NCBI GenBank assembly: GCA_934281565.1 | Contig: CAKQXI010000009.1 | Span: forward strand, 1-32,906 | Direction of reading: 5' to 3' | Source: an uncultured Prevotella sp. | GTDB lineage: Bacteria; Bacteroidota; Bacteroidia; Bacteroidales; Bacteroidaceae | Length of the DNA stretch: 32,906 bases | Shown: positions 23,953-32,763 of the stretch, one piece after another | Numbering within the stretch: the first letter of the stretch is position 1 | How the letters are laid out: each line of letters begins with the position of its first letter | Translations under genes and position numbers: made by a program | Notes under the pieces: generated by a model | Seen by the model: the letters and a program-made list of their open reading frames with translations, nothing else | What the model was told of the DNA's origin: nothing | Database searches by the model: none

Positions 23953-25281
23953 CTAAAAATCAAGTTCCTTTCCCTGATAGAAGTCCAGCAGACTACTTTG
24001 ATAAAGATACTCATACTTAGCTTGCACCATGTCGCTCTGTGACTTGAGAAGATTGTTCTTCGCCTCATTGAACTCGGTGATGTTAGCTTTCCCATTCTCA
24101 TACTTTCCCTGTGTCAGCTTGAAAGCATCCTCGTTGCTAAGCACAGCCTGCTCGCTACTTGCAAACTTCGCCTCCGCAGCTACGGCATTGTAGTACACCT
24201 GTTGTATCTCCTTGTAAAGTGTCTTCTTCGTATCTTCCAGTTTCAGCACTTGGTTGTCTCGCTGTATCTGTGCGGAACGGATATTGTTGCGAGTAGCGAA
24301 ACGGTTGAATATAGGCACTGTCAAGCTCAAGCCCAAACTTTGGCTGAAATTATTCTTCAACTGCTTGCCAAATGAGTCGGCATGATAGCCACTGGTCTTA
24401 TAGTAGTTGCTGGCCAACCCAGCATTGAAAGAAAGCTGGGGATAAAGGTCTGCCTTGGCAATCTTGATAGAATAATCAGCTCCACTGACACGCAACTGCT
24501 GTGCCTTGATCTCTGGCTTGATGTTAAGGGCATCGGCAAAGATGGCATTCGGTGATGCTGGAATATTACTCTTGGGATTGATACGGGCAGCATCAGGGCG
24601 AACAACAGAAAAGTCTTCTGGGGATGGAAGTTCCAACAACTGTGAGAGGCTAAGCAAATCCAACTGATAGCTATTCCTTGCATTGGTCAATGTCAATCGA
24701 CTCTGGGCAAGGGTAGCTTTCTGTCGAGAAAGCTCCGCCACGCTCGCCTTTCCGTTTTCCACCATTACCTTGAGTCGTTCCACCTGCATGGAATCAATGC
24801 TAATCTGTCGCTGTGCCACCTCAATAACTTCCATGTCATTGAGTACTTCTATATAAGACTTAGCCACATTCATGCTGATGTCGTTGCGAGCCTTGTCTAA
24901 ATCGGCATCGGCAGCATCAAGATTGAGTTTGCTCAACTTGATATTGTTCGTTATTCTGTTGCCATCAAACAAGGACACAGAAGTTCCGATGGAGAAAGAT
25001 GTATTGCTGGTACTCTTGTTCTCATAGGTGTTCTGGGCTGTCAGTCCTCGACCAAATGAGAAATTCTCGTTTGCCGAAGCATTGAGATCAGGCAGACGGC
25101 TATTCTTGTGAGTACTCAACTGTATAGCTTGCTGCTCACGAGTATTCTGCATCTGCTTCACTGTGATGTTGTGAGCAATGGCATAATCCACACATTGGCG
25201 CAAAGTCCACTGTTTCTGGGCAAAGGAAGATGTCACTGTCACCAATGCCGTTGCTATCATCATAATAATCTTTGGGTTCAT
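23953..25281 (-). CDS. TolC-family outer-membrane efflux protein
   Basis: This 442-aa protein forms the outer-membrane channel of a tripartite exporter. The start at 25281 (MNPKIIMMIATALVTVTSSFAQ) gives a clean signal peptide. An earlier ATG at 25311 overlaps the stop of the upstream gene (TAATG) and could couple translation, but would add ten polar residues before the signal. Two outer-membrane efflux repeats are visible: LRQCVDYAIAHN to FDGNRI, and an equivalent second half ending NLLKSQSDMVQAKYEYLYQSSLLDFYQGKEL. Long amphipathic helices dominate. It is the last gene of the ABC exporter cluster. Confidence 0.93.
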   Translation of the reverse strand: MNPKIIMMIATALVTVTSSFAQKQWTLRQCVDYAIAHNITVKQMQNTREQQAIQLSTHKNSRLPDLNASANENFSFGRGLTAQNTYENKSTSNTSFSIGTSVSLFDGNRITNNIKLSKLNLDAADADLDKARNDISMNVAKSYIEVLNDMEVIEVAQRQISIDSMQVERLKVMVENGKASVAELSRQKATLAQSRLTLTNARNSYQLDLLSLSQLLELPSPEDFSVVRPDAARINPKSNIPASPNAIFADALNIKPEIKAQQLRVSGADYSIKIAKADLYPQLSFNAGLASNYYKTSGYHADSFGKQLKNNFSQSLGLSLTVPIFNRFATRNNIRSAQIQRDNQVLKLEDTKKTLYKEIQQVYYNAVAAEAKFASSEQAVLSNEDAFKLTQGKYENGKANITEFNEAKNNLLKSQSDMVQAKYEYLYQSSLLDFYQGKELDF

Positions 25282-25310
25282 AAGCTTTTTCTTTTGTGGG
25301 AAACATAACA

Positions 25311-26423
25311 TTAACTTTCCTTGTTGTCAGCAACAATCTGTGGACCACGAACCTTGTCCTTCAGCGACAAGCCTTTCTTAATCTCGATGTTCACACCATC
25401 GCTTAAACCTGTTGTGACCTGTCTACGTTCATAAGTCTTGTCTTCTTTACTACCTTTTATGAGATATACAAAGGTAGAGTCACCGCTAAACTCAATGGCA
25501 CTCTCTGGAATGGTAATCACGTGCATCGCCTTGGCTAATACAATCTCAGCATTGGCACTATAACCAGAACGTATCTTACCGCCCTTGACAGAACGAACAG
25601 CAGCCTTGACTTCAAACTGATTGGCACCATTGTTCTCCACTGCCTTTGGAGAGACATATTCCAAGTTAGCATCAAACTTCAAGTCTTGCAAAGCACCGAT
25701 GGTTATCTTCATCGGCATATCAGTGACAAGGTTGCCCACCTCTGTCTCATCGATGTTACCACGGAAAATAAGGTCGTTCATGTTGGCAACACTGGCGATG
25801 GTCGTACCATCGTTGAAAGTATTGGCTAAAATGACAGAGTTACCCACCTTGACAGGAATGTCGAGGATGATACCTGAGATAGTAGAACGAATGAGCGTAG
25901 AAGAAGCATTGGCATTATGACGAGAAACACCATCACGAACAACCTCCAACGCATCCTCGGCAGCAGTCTTTTCCTCACATGCTTGTTTCAAGGCTTGCTT
26001 TATCTTGTCAAATTCATCTGCACTCACCAGTTGTTTCTTAAAGAGAGTTTCCTCACGCCCAAAGTCCACTTGTGCTTGCTTCAAGTTTATCTCCGCAAGA
26101 CGGACACGAGCCTGTGCACTACTGAGTTGTCCCATATCTGGGATAACCTTTACCTTGGCTATGACCTCACCAGCCTGGACATAGTCACCAGCTTGCTTGC
26201 AAATCTCTGTGATGATACCACTGATTTGTGGCTTCACGTTCACCTCGTTACGAGGCTCAATCTTACCAGTGATGACAGTGGTCTTACATACATCGCCCAT
26301 CTTAGGGGAAAGCTCGCTATACTCCACAGGCTTTGGCTGTGATTTCTGGTAGAGGAACACAAATGTTCCGATGAAGATCAAGGCGACAATAGCCGCAACA
26401 ATCAATTTTGAATACTTTTTCAT
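25311..26423 (-). CDS. Periplasmic adaptor (HlyD/MacA-like membrane fusion protein)
   Basis: This 370-aa protein links the inner-membrane ABC permeases to the TolC-like channel. An N-terminal membrane anchor covers residues 8-26 (LIVAAIVALIFIGTFVFLY). A lipoyl/barrel-sandwich half (GKIEPRNEVNVKPQISGIITEICKQAGDYVQAGEVIAKV), a coiled-coil hairpin (about residues 100-165) and the returning lipoyl half (STLIRSTISGIILDIPVKVGNSV) follow, then a beta-barrel and membrane-proximal domain. It lies 14 bp after the permease gene and its stop overlaps an ATG of the TolC gene, consistent with one operon. Confidence 0.93.
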   Translation of the reverse strand: MKKYSKLIVAAIVALIFIGTFVFLYQKSQPKPVEYSELSPKMGDVCKTTVITGKIEPRNEVNVKPQISGIITEICKQAGDYVQAGEVIAKVKVIPDMGQLSSAQARVRLAEINLKQAQVDFGREETLFKKQLVSADEFDKIKQALKQACEEKTAAEDALEVVRDGVSRHNANASSTLIRSTISGIILDIPVKVGNSVILANTFNDGTTIASVANMNDLIFRGNIDETEVGNLVTDMPMKITIGALQDLKFDANLEYVSPKAVENNGANQFEVKAAVRSVKGGKIRSGYSANAEIVLAKAMHVITIPESAIEFSGDSTFVYLIKGSKEDKTYERRQVTTGLSDGVNIEIKKGLSLKDKVRGPQIVADNKES

Positions 26424-26437
26424 ATCGTTTTATTTTT

Positions 26438-27685
26438 TTATTCGTCTCTCATGGCATCTACTGGTTTAATGTTCATCGCTCGCCAAGCAGGAGCAAGTCC
26501 TGCAAGTCCGCCGAGGAAACAAATCAATATGGATGAGAATATTGCTATCCAGAAGTTGACTTGAAAATGAGCAGCAAGAATGCCATCCGTTGTATTAGCC
26601 ATCTCTAACATCTGCAAGATTACCACGGCAAAGAGAATGCCGCTCATTCCTGCCACTGCCGTAAGTATAATACTTTCCGACATGATCTGTGAGAGTATCA
26701 TCTTGGGCGTAGCTCCAATGGCTCTCCTTATACCTATCTCCGTGGTGCGTTCCCTTACTGTTACCATCATGATATTGCTCACGCCAATGGCACCTGCCAA
26801 AAGAGTACCTATGCCGACAAGCCATATCAAGAAATTAACGCCCTTGAACAAGTTATCAAGCATCTGGAAAAGCACCTCTGTATTGAATATCATCAGTCCT
26901 TTCTCATCAGTAGGGTTGACACTGTGTGCCCTGGCTACAGTCTCACGCATCCGATGGGCAAGCGTACTCATCACCACGCCCTTATGAGCAGTGACAGCTA
27001 TCAAGTCCACAGTGTTTCCCCTATTATAAGTAGTACGCAACACTGACTGTGGCAACGTTATCATTTGGTCGGCGGAACCACCGAAGTTAATACCACCTCC
27101 TGTACGGAAATCGACACCTACCACCATATAATAAGTGGAATCTATTCTCACCGACTTGCCACATGGGTCACCCCCATCAGGAAACAAACTCTTGTATATT
27201 TTCTTTCCAATGACACATACCTTACGCTGCTGCTTGACATCTACATCATTGATATAACGACCATAATATAGCTTAGGTTGGCTAATCCTTACATAGTCTG
27301 GATTTACACCTTGCGAGCTACCACTAAAGGTTTTGTCACCATACACGATACTTTTGCTTCCACTAAACAATAAAGGAGTGATAACATCCAGTTCGGGAAC
27401 ATTCTGCCGAAGTCGTTCCATGTCCTTGAAGTCCATCTGCCAAGAACGTCCCTTGTTAAATCCTTTATAAGACTTAGTGGTGTTTTGCGCCCAGATGATG
27501 GCAGTATTGGTTGCGAAACCAGCGAAATTATTCTGCAAGAGTTCCTTAACTCCCTGGCCTCCACCCATCAGTGCTATGAGCATGAATACGCCCCAGAACA
27601 CGCCAAAGCCAGTAAGCAAACTACGGCTCTTGTTGCGAGTGATGGTATCAAGTATCTCCTTATATGTATCTAAGTCAAATCTCAT
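26438..27685 (-). CDS. ABC transporter permease, MacB/FtsX type (second)
   Basis: This 415-aa inner-membrane protein has one N-terminal helix (residues 22-44), a large periplasmic MacB-type core domain (about 45-270) and three C-terminal helices with the FtsX block GVSNIMMVTVRERTTEIGIRRAIGA. It lacks a fused nucleotide-binding domain, unlike E. coli MacB, and must use a separate ATPase, most likely the one at 29144-29857. It is homologous to the neighbouring permease, and the two probably form a heterodimer. A hairpin repeat element separates the two permease genes. Confidence 0.92.
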   Translation of the reverse strand: MRFDLDTYKEILDTITRNKSRSLLTGFGVFWGVFMLIALMGGGQGVKELLQNNFAGFATNTAIIWAQNTTKSYKGFNKGRSWQMDFKDMERLRQNVPELDVITPLLFSGSKSIVYGDKTFSGSSQGVNPDYVRISQPKLYYGRYINDVDVKQQRKVCVIGKKIYKSLFPDGGDPCGKSVRIDSTYYMVVGVDFRTGGGINFGGSADQMITLPQSVLRTTYNRGNTVDLIAVTAHKGVVMSTLAHRMRETVARAHSVNPTDEKGLMIFNTEVLFQMLDNLFKGVNFLIWLVGIGTLLAGAIGVSNIMMVTVRERTTEIGIRRAIGATPKMILSQIMSESIILTAVAGMSGILFAVVILQMLEMANTTDGILAAHFQVNFWIAIFSSILICFLGGLAGLAPAWRAMNIKPVDAMRDE

Positions 27686-27689
27686 GTTA

Positions 27690-27803
27690 GTTTATAATTT
27701 ATAGTTGACAGTTTATAGTTAATAGTTTATAGTTTAAAGTTAATAGGGCAATATTGCTTACGGCGCGAGCCTCTATAAACTATTAACTGTTAACTATTAA
27801 CTA
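27690..27803. repeat. Palindromic intergenic element inside the exporter cluster
   Basis: AGTTAATAGTTTATAG (27717-27732) has an exact inverted copy at 27773-27788. Further TTTATAGTT and GTTAACTATTAACT repeats extend both arms over most of the 122-bp gap. The loop contains GGCGCGAGCC, a stem capped by a GNRA-type GCGA loop. It is like the GTTAA-rich palindrome at 14046-14186 in style and may be a dispersed repeat or an mRNA stability element within the operon. Confidence 0.7.
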
Positions 27804-27807
27804 AGTT

Positions 27808-29103
27808 TCACTCCGCCCTCAGTGCTTCTATCGGTCGAATACGGGCTGCCTTGATAGCTGGAATTAGTCCAGCAATAGTGCCTGCAATAACAATGGTGAT
27901 AGTTGCCTCAATACAAATATCCAATCCCACTGTTGGATTGACAAACATAGCTGCCTTGAATAAACCTGTATCCACCATTGTATGTCCAATAGTGGCATCC
28001 ATTATCTCATTGGCGACAATGCCACACACCATTCCGATGTATCCGAAGAAAGTAGTGATGATAACGCTCTCGGTGATAATCAGTTTCAATATTGCCCAAG
28101 GTTTGGCTCCAATAGCTTTACGGACACCGAACTCCCTCGTACGCTCTTTCACCGTGATGAGCATGATGTTGCTCACACCCACAATACCACTCAAAAGGGT
28201 AAACAAACCTACTATCCACAAGGCTGTCTGGATAATGGCGATACCTTGGTTCATCTGAATGTTATCCATGTATCGGTTCCACATCCAAATTGTGCGACTA
28301 TCATCGGGAGCAGCCTGATGATTGACATTGATATGGGCACGATAAGCATCTTCAAACTGCTCATTCTCTTGCTGCGTTTTCAAATTCTTGAGCGTGAACT
28401 CTATATTTCCTGCCTTGTCTCCTTTCGCATAGATAGTCTTGATGGTTGAGAAAGCCGTATAAGCATCTTCATTCATCCGTGACTCGTCATCCTTGTAGAT
28501 GCCTATGACCTTAAACGATAAGTCACCAAGTTTCACGTTCTTTCCAACAAGTGAGCGATAATCATTGGCTAATTCCTTGGCTTGCCTCCTGCTAAGTACC
28601 AAGACCTTACGGCGCATTTTCATGTCAATGTCATTGATGAACCTACCTACCATCATTTCCGTCTTGTCAATCTTGGTATGTGATGGAAATACACCTATAA
28701 GATTTTGTGAAGCAACATAGTTGTCACCGTATGTGATATTAACTCCATACTGCTCAATCTCACCACCTACATCGCCTACATACTGCCCGAATATCTTGTT
28801 GGTGATTCCCATGTCCTTATCATTAAGTTCAATTTTTCGCCCTTCTTTCAGTCCATTAAATGCCTTGGAAGTAGTACCGCCAGATACTTCCACCGAATTG
28901 GCAAGAAACCGATTACTCTCTTGCAATTGGGCATTGATGAGACCATTGCCTGCTCCCAAGAGAAATATCAACATGAAAATTCCCCATGCCACGGCAAATC
29001 CTGTCAACGCTGTACGCAACTTATTGCGTTTCGACGTACTCCATACCTCGTGAAGGAGTGAGGAACGAAGATGGAAGAGTGAAAAATTCAAATTCATAAT
29101 CAT
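27808..29103 (-). CDS. ABC transporter permease, MacB/FtsX type (first)
   Basis: This protein of about 431 aa has an N-terminal helix (ALTGFAVAWGIFMLIFLLGAG), a periplasmic MacB core (about residues 55-290) and three C-terminal helices with the motif GVSNIMLITVKERTREFGVRKAIGAKP. The start may be ATG 29103 or the nearby ATG 29097 (MNLNFSLFHL). Paired with the next permease it would form the membrane part of a MacAB-type exporter of peptides, macrolides or lipoprotein-like substrates; the true cargo is unknown. It lies 40 bp after the ATPase gene. Confidence 0.92.
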   Translation of the reverse strand: MIMNLNFSLFHLRSSLLHEVWSTSKRNKLRTALTGFAVAWGIFMLIFLLGAGNGLINAQLQESNRFLANSVEVSGGTTSKAFNGLKEGRKIELNDKDMGITNKIFGQYVGDVGGEIEQYGVNITYGDNYVASQNLIGVFPSHTKIDKTEMMVGRFINDIDMKMRRKVLVLSRRQAKELANDYRSLVGKNVKLGDLSFKVIGIYKDDESRMNEDAYTAFSTIKTIYAKGDKAGNIEFTLKNLKTQQENEQFEDAYRAHINVNHQAAPDDSRTIWMWNRYMDNIQMNQGIAIIQTALWIVGLFTLLSGIVGVSNIMLITVKERTREFGVRKAIGAKPWAILKLIITESVIITTFFGYIGMVCGIVANEIMDATIGHTMVDTGLFKAAMFVNPTVGLDICIEATITIVIAGTIAGLIPAIKAARIRPIEALRAE

Positions 29104-29143
29104 ATTTCCAAAATTATCTACATCATGTAAAAGAGATCTTCAC

Positions 29144-29857
29144 CTATTTTACGTAGTCCTTACTTACTAAATGATGGTCTTGGTTTTCCTCAATACTACC
29201 AATAAGACCATCCTTTATATGGATGACCTTATCCGTCTCATTGGCAACACCACTCTCATGGGTCACCACGACAATAGTCATTCCATCCCTCTTATGCAGT
29301 TCTTTCAAGAGATCCATGACCTCTACGCTCGTCTTGGAGTCCAAGGCTCCAGTAGGCTCATCTGCAAGGATAATCTGTGGCTTGGTAATGAGAGCACGGG
29401 CTATAGCCACACGTTGCTTTTGTCCTCCCGACATCTCATTCGGGTAGTGGTTCGCCCACTGCGCCAATCCTAAGCGATCGAGATACTCCATCGCCATCTG
29501 ATGACGCTTTCGGCGACCCACTCCCTGGTAAAATAATGGCAATTCTACGTTTTCCACGGCTGTCTTGAATGAGATGAGGTTAAACGACTGGAAGATAAAA
29601 CCAATCATCTTATTGCGATATTCGGCGGCACGAGTCTCACTGAGGTCCCAGATTGGCACATCATTAAGCCTATACTCACCCGAATCATAATTATCGAGGA
29701 TACCCAATATGTTCAATAAGGTAGATTTACCCGAACCAGAAGCACCCATGATGGATACGAACTCACCACGCTCTATGTCAAGGTTAATGCCCTTGAGCAC
29801 ATGGAGAGGCTGGGCGCCCTGGTAGGTCTTGTTGATGTCTTTTAGATGAATCATCAT
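29144..29857 (-). CDS. ABC exporter ATP-binding protein (MacB/LolD type)
   Basis: This protein of about 237 aa powers the two permeases downstream. Walker A is GASGSGKST, the signature is MSGGQKQR, Walker B is IILADEPTGALDS, and the H-loop is VTHE. The Q-loop FIFQSFNLI and an EPTGALDSKTS block are typical of the MacB/LolD group. Two adjacent ATG codons (29857, 29854) are possible starts. It is 35 bp downstream of the GntR-type regulator gene, on the same strand, and no promoter is evident between them. Confidence 0.95.
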   Translation of the reverse strand: MMIHLKDINKTYQGAQPLHVLKGINLDIERGEFVSIMGASGSGKSTLLNILGILDNYDSGEYRLNDVPIWDLSETRAAEYRNKMIGFIFQSFNLISFKTAVENVELPLFYQGVGRRKRHQMAMEYLDRLGLAQWANHYPNEMSGGQKQRVAIARALITKPQIILADEPTGALDSKTSVEVMDLLKELHKRDGMTIVVVTHESGVANETDKVIHIKDGLIGSIEENQDHHLVSKDYVK

Positions 29858-29892
29858 ACTATTATCATTATTTTAAATTAGACATTTATACA

Positions 29893-30252
29893 TTAGACGA
29901 TATGAGTGGTCAAAAAGTTGCAAACCTCGTCTACTGAAATGTCAAGGAGCTTCATTTGCCTTGCCAATTCTGGCAATCGCTCTTTCATGAACTCCTGCTT
30001 ACGAGTCTTTCGGATTTGGCTCTTGGCACCAGGAGAAACAAAATAACCAAGGCCTCGCTTGTTATAGACTATACCATCGGTTGCAAGAAGATCGTAAGAC
30101 TTCACGGTGGTGTTGGCGTTCACCTCCAAGAGCACGGCATACTCCCTTACACTCGGTATTCGCTCGTCCTCCTTATATTTCCCAGCCAAGATTTCGTCAC
30201 ATAGACGCTCGGCTATCTGTACATAAATTGCTTTATCATTATTGAAGTCCAT
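29893..30252 (-). CDS. GntR-family regulator, YtrA-like
   Basis: This 119-aa protein consists of an N-terminal winged helix-turn-helix (residues about 10-75, with DERIPSVREYAVLLEVNANTTVKSY) followed by a short C-terminal dimerisation segment instead of a large ligand domain. That layout defines the YtrA subfamily, which usually represses neighbouring ABC transporter genes. It lies between two ABC modules, 13 bp after the membrane-protein gene and 35 bp before the exporter ATPase, so it may control both. A candidate operator overlaps the promoter at 32034-32067. Confidence 0.9.
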   Translation of the reverse strand: MDFNNDKAIYVQIAERLCDEILAGKYKEDERIPSVREYAVLLEVNANTTVKSYDLLATDGIVYNKRGLGYFVSPGAKSQIRKTRKQEFMKERLPELARQMKLLDISVDEVCNFLTTHIV

Positions 30253-30265
30253 AAACGTTTCTATT

Positions 30266-31114
30266 TTATAGGTTAATCCACTTGTTGCAGATAATTTGCA
30301 TACGAGTAAAGAGTTTGTAAGAAGCCCAATAGTTGAATACTGTCAAGATGAGCAACATTACCAAGAAAATGGTGCTAAATACTGAAGATGAATTGCAATA
30401 TGCTGGATTTATCATGCTACATCCCTCAAATGCACCAAACATTAGGAAACCACCTGCTATAAACCCTGTACAGAATGTCAATACTATTGGATGTCTATTG
30501 AAAAATGAACCGCCTAATGTGAAGAACGAATGAGTAAAGATAAATAAAATCCATGTTGCGATATTTGAGTCTGCAACCCCACGCAACGTATCCCCATTCA
30601 CGACAACACAATTCATGCTATCGCCAAAGAGTGCTTTTAAACTTGCGGCAGTAAGTGAAGAATAACATCCAGAGGCAAACATCAAGTTAAAGATGAAAAT
30701 GACAGCATCACTAATCACTGTTGCCACGAACATCATGGCTATGCCTCCGATGGTCATGCAGAAAAAACGAGATAGATACTTCTCTATGTTACTGGCAGGA
30801 AGCATCAAGAAAGCTTCTCTTTGCAGCTTACTTCTCATATTCTTAAAAATATTGGCAGCAAGGACAAAGAGTGCGATAACCGCTATGGTAATAATTACCT
30901 TACCACAACTCTGTATGAGGTCTGTTACTATTTGCTGAGTAAACACCTCTCCTGTACTTTTAAGGGCTGCACGATAGGACTGAAAGGTAAGAAGGTACAT
31001 GATGAATATACCTATTGCCAAACCTACTGTACTACTGAAATATTGTTTCCTGTTGCTGAGAAAATCCCAACGAACTACCATCTTAAATCTATTGAAACTG
31101 AAAGAATTGTTCAT
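30266..31114 (-). CDS. Six-helix membrane protein, probable ABC permease partner
   Basis: This 282-aa protein has six hydrophobic segments (around residues 25-45, 70-90, 115-150, 185-205, 215-235 and 250-270). No catalytic motif is seen. Its position directly after an ABC ATPase gene and directly before a YtrA-like regulator matches ytr-type transporter operons, so it is probably the membrane part of that transporter. Sequence similarity to named permease families is too weak for a firm call. Confidence 0.75.
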   Translation of the reverse strand: MNNSFSFNRFKMVVRWDFLSNRKQYFSSTVGLAIGIFIMYLLTFQSYRAALKSTGEVFTQQIVTDLIQSCGKVIITIAVIALFVLAANIFKNMRSKLQREAFLMLPASNIEKYLSRFFCMTIGGIAMMFVATVISDAVIFIFNLMFASGCYSSLTAASLKALFGDSMNCVVVNGDTLRGVADSNIATWILFIFTHSFFTLGGSFFNRHPIVLTFCTGFIAGGFLMFGAFEGCSMINPAYCNSSSVFSTIFLVMLLILTVFNYWASYKLFTRMQIICNKWINL

Positions 31115-31196
31115 AATCTTCTTATTTTATTCGGGTATTTACCCTATATTTATTAAACTAAACTATACTTGAAAAAACATTTATCTTCTCCAACAT

Positions 31197-32015
31197 CTAT
31201 AACTTTGTCTTGATAACTGCATCAAAGAGCAATTCGAGGTTTAATTGTGTCTCACGGTCTCCCTCCTTGCGCTTGGCAATGACTGCATTACCTTGGAGTG
31301 TTGGCTCGGCATAGAGCACTGTGTCATCCATCTCGGCTGGAGTACGATACTCAAAGGTATATTTCTCACAAATATCTGCAACCGAGGCATCAAGCAAAAG
31401 ATGACTTTGGTTGAGAATGACGATATGGTCAAGCAAAGACTCTACATCATGTACTTGATGGGTTGAGATGATAAGTGTTCTATCATCTGCCATATTGTTA
31501 GCTATCACCTTGCGGAACTGGCTCTTTGATGGAATATCAAGTCCGTTTGTTGGCTCATCCATCAACAGGAATCGAGTACCTGTCGCAAGGGCAAAGCTCA
31601 TAAATACTTTCTTCTTTTGTCCCATTGAAAGCTCATTCAGCTTGAGGGAGACTGGCAAGTCAAAATCATGAAGACAGTTCTCCAAAACTTCCTCGCTGAA
31701 GTTAGGATAAAAGCCACGGTTCATCTTTACGTATGTGGCAAGAGAAACACTTGGTAGCTCAAACTCCTCTGGTACAATAAATATTTCATTGAGCATATCC
31801 ACACGACGTTCTTGTGCTGGAATGCCATCAATAAGAATGGAACCTCTTTGCTGGCGAAGCAATCCACTGATGAGGTAAAGGAGTGTAGACTTACCTGTTC
31901 CGTTCTTACCAAGTAGACCATAAATGGTATTTTCCTTGAGCGTCAAACTGAAGTCATGGAAGACTGCTTTCTTCGCTCCTGAATATAAAAAATCAATGTT
32001 ATTAATCTGTATCAT
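31197..32015 (-). CDS. ABC transporter ATP-binding protein (YtrB-like)
   Basis: This 272-aa cytoplasmic ATPase has Walker A GKNGTGKST, signature LSMGQKKK (in place of LSGGQ), Walker B FLLMDEPTNGLD and H-loop STHQ. The C-terminal 60 residues form an extra region typical of the YtrB/EcsA-like exporters. It is the first gene of the leftward series and is followed by the six-helix membrane protein. It has a well-formed promoter upstream. Confidence 0.93.
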   Translation of the reverse strand: MIQINNIDFLYSGAKKAVFHDFSLTLKENTIYGLLGKNGTGKSTLLYLISGLLRQQRGSILIDGIPAQERRVDMLNEIFIVPEEFELPSVSLATYVKMNRGFYPNFSEEVLENCLHDFDLPVSLKLNELSMGQKKKVFMSFALATGTRFLLMDEPTNGLDIPSKSQFRKVIANNMADDRTLIISTHQVHDVESLLDHIVILNQSHLLLDASVADICEKYTFEYRTPAEMDDTVLYAEPTLQGNAVIAKRKEGDRETQLNLELLFDAVIKTKL

Positions 32016-32033
32016 AATTATAACTATTTTAGT

Positions 32034-32087
32034 GTACTACTTAAATATAACACTGCAAATGTAGTACTTTATCTCATACACTCCAAA
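32034..32087 (-). promoter_or_regulatory. Promoter and candidate operator of the ABC cluster
   Basis: CAAATGTA at 32056-32063 is TACATTTG on the minus strand (-7). CAAA at 32084-32087 gives the -33 TTTG 20 bp upstream. An inverted repeat GTACTAC (32034-32040) with GTAGTAC (32061-32067) overlaps the -7 box and the early transcript. The GntR-type regulator encoded in the cluster is the natural candidate to bind it. Confidence 0.6.
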
Positions 32088-32144
32088 TATTTAGCCCATT
32101 ATTTTCTGCCTTTAACAAATTCTTAACATTCCCACCTTAATATA

Positions 32145-32180
32145 TAATAAAAAAGCGTAAGACACAAGTTCTTACGCTTT
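32145..32180 (-). terminator. Terminator downstream of the HepT region
   Basis: AAAGCGTAAG (32152-32161) pairs with CTTACGCTTT (32171-32180). Read leftwards, the stem is followed by TTTTTTATTAT, a good Rho-independent terminator for the HEPN transcription unit. Confidence 0.8.
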
Positions 32181-32200
32181 CCTTTATCTTCCCAACGATA

Positions 32201-32278
32201 TCATTGAATATCTTTCTTTGGAATATTAGAATACACTACAACCCCTCTCCTATCAATATGGTCTTTAAGCTCCGCATT
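32201..32278 (-). pseudogene. C-terminal remnant of an MNT nucleotidyltransferase (MntA-type antitoxin)
   Basis: Directly after the HEPN gene, in another frame, an open stretch encodes NAELKDHIDRRGVVVYSN and seven more residues before a stop at 32203-32201. The I-D/E-R-x-G-V-V-x-Y pattern is the usual end of small MNT-domain nucleotidyltransferases paired with HEPN proteins. An in-frame stop sits just upstream (32281-32279), and the N-terminal GSxxxG and DxD catalytic parts are absent. A deletion that removed most of the antitoxin gene is the simplest explanation. Confidence 0.6.
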
Positions 32279-32708
32279 CTATAATTTCTATCGCTTTCAT
32301 TTTCTCACTAAACTTCAAGAAAATAGGAAGATAATCATGGATGATTTGATTGAAGACCATATTAAATTCTTCCTCATCATAGCAATGAGAAGTAAGATTA
32401 CGAGAAAATATGGTATCCATCCATGCTTGATCTTCGATTATCCCCATTTGAAGAGCCTTGCGAATGGCATCCCTTGAACCTTGAATATCTGTATAGCCCT
32501 GATATTCTTCATAGTCTTTCATGACTTTCCATGCCAACTCCTGAGTATATTCAAAGCGTTGCACCAGCCCTTCTTTCAATAGGTCATCTACTTCACCGCT
32601 AAATTGTTTTTCCGTAGAAATAATCTTAGCTGCATTCTGTAATCGAGCAACCGCTTTATTGTAGTTGCTCAAACGTTGGATCCAACGAACATCTTGTTTT
32701 TTAGTCAT
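32265..32708 (-). CDS. hepT: HEPN-domain toxin, HepT/HI0074 type
   Basis: This 147-aa helical protein of the nucleotidyltransferase substrate-binding family has the full RX4HXY motif (R103-NLTS-H108-C-Y110). In studied HepT toxins this is the RNase site, and its tyrosine is the target of AMPylation by the MntA antitoxin. Typical helices RFEYTQELAWKVMKDYLE-like (residues 51-67) and GSRDAIRKALQMGII are present. In complete modules an MNT gene of about 100 codons follows directly, but here only a short tail remains. The last residues (IIECGA) probably come from reading across the deletion junction out of frame. The toxin may be inactive, tolerated, or controlled by an antitoxin elsewhere. Confidence 0.85.
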   Translation of the reverse strand: MTKKQDVRWIQRLSNYNKAVARLQNAAKIISTEKQFSGEVDDLLKEGLVQRFEYTQELAWKVMKDYEEYQGYTDIQGSRDAIRKALQMGIIEDQAWMDTIFSRNLTSHCYDEEEFNMVFNQIIHDYLPIFLKFSEKMKAIEIIECGA

Positions 32709-32755
32709 AACCTAAATTTGACATACATATAAAAATACTATTTTTTTATAGCATA

Positions 32756-32763
32756 CAAAGATA
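32756..32763 (-). promoter_or_regulatory. Predicted -7 box of the HEPN gene
   Basis: CAAAGATA reads TATCTTTG on the minus strand, 48 bp before ATG 32708. A second similar box (CAAAGTTA, 32853-32860) lies further upstream. The remaining sequence to the right edge shows no supported gene. Confidence 0.5.
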
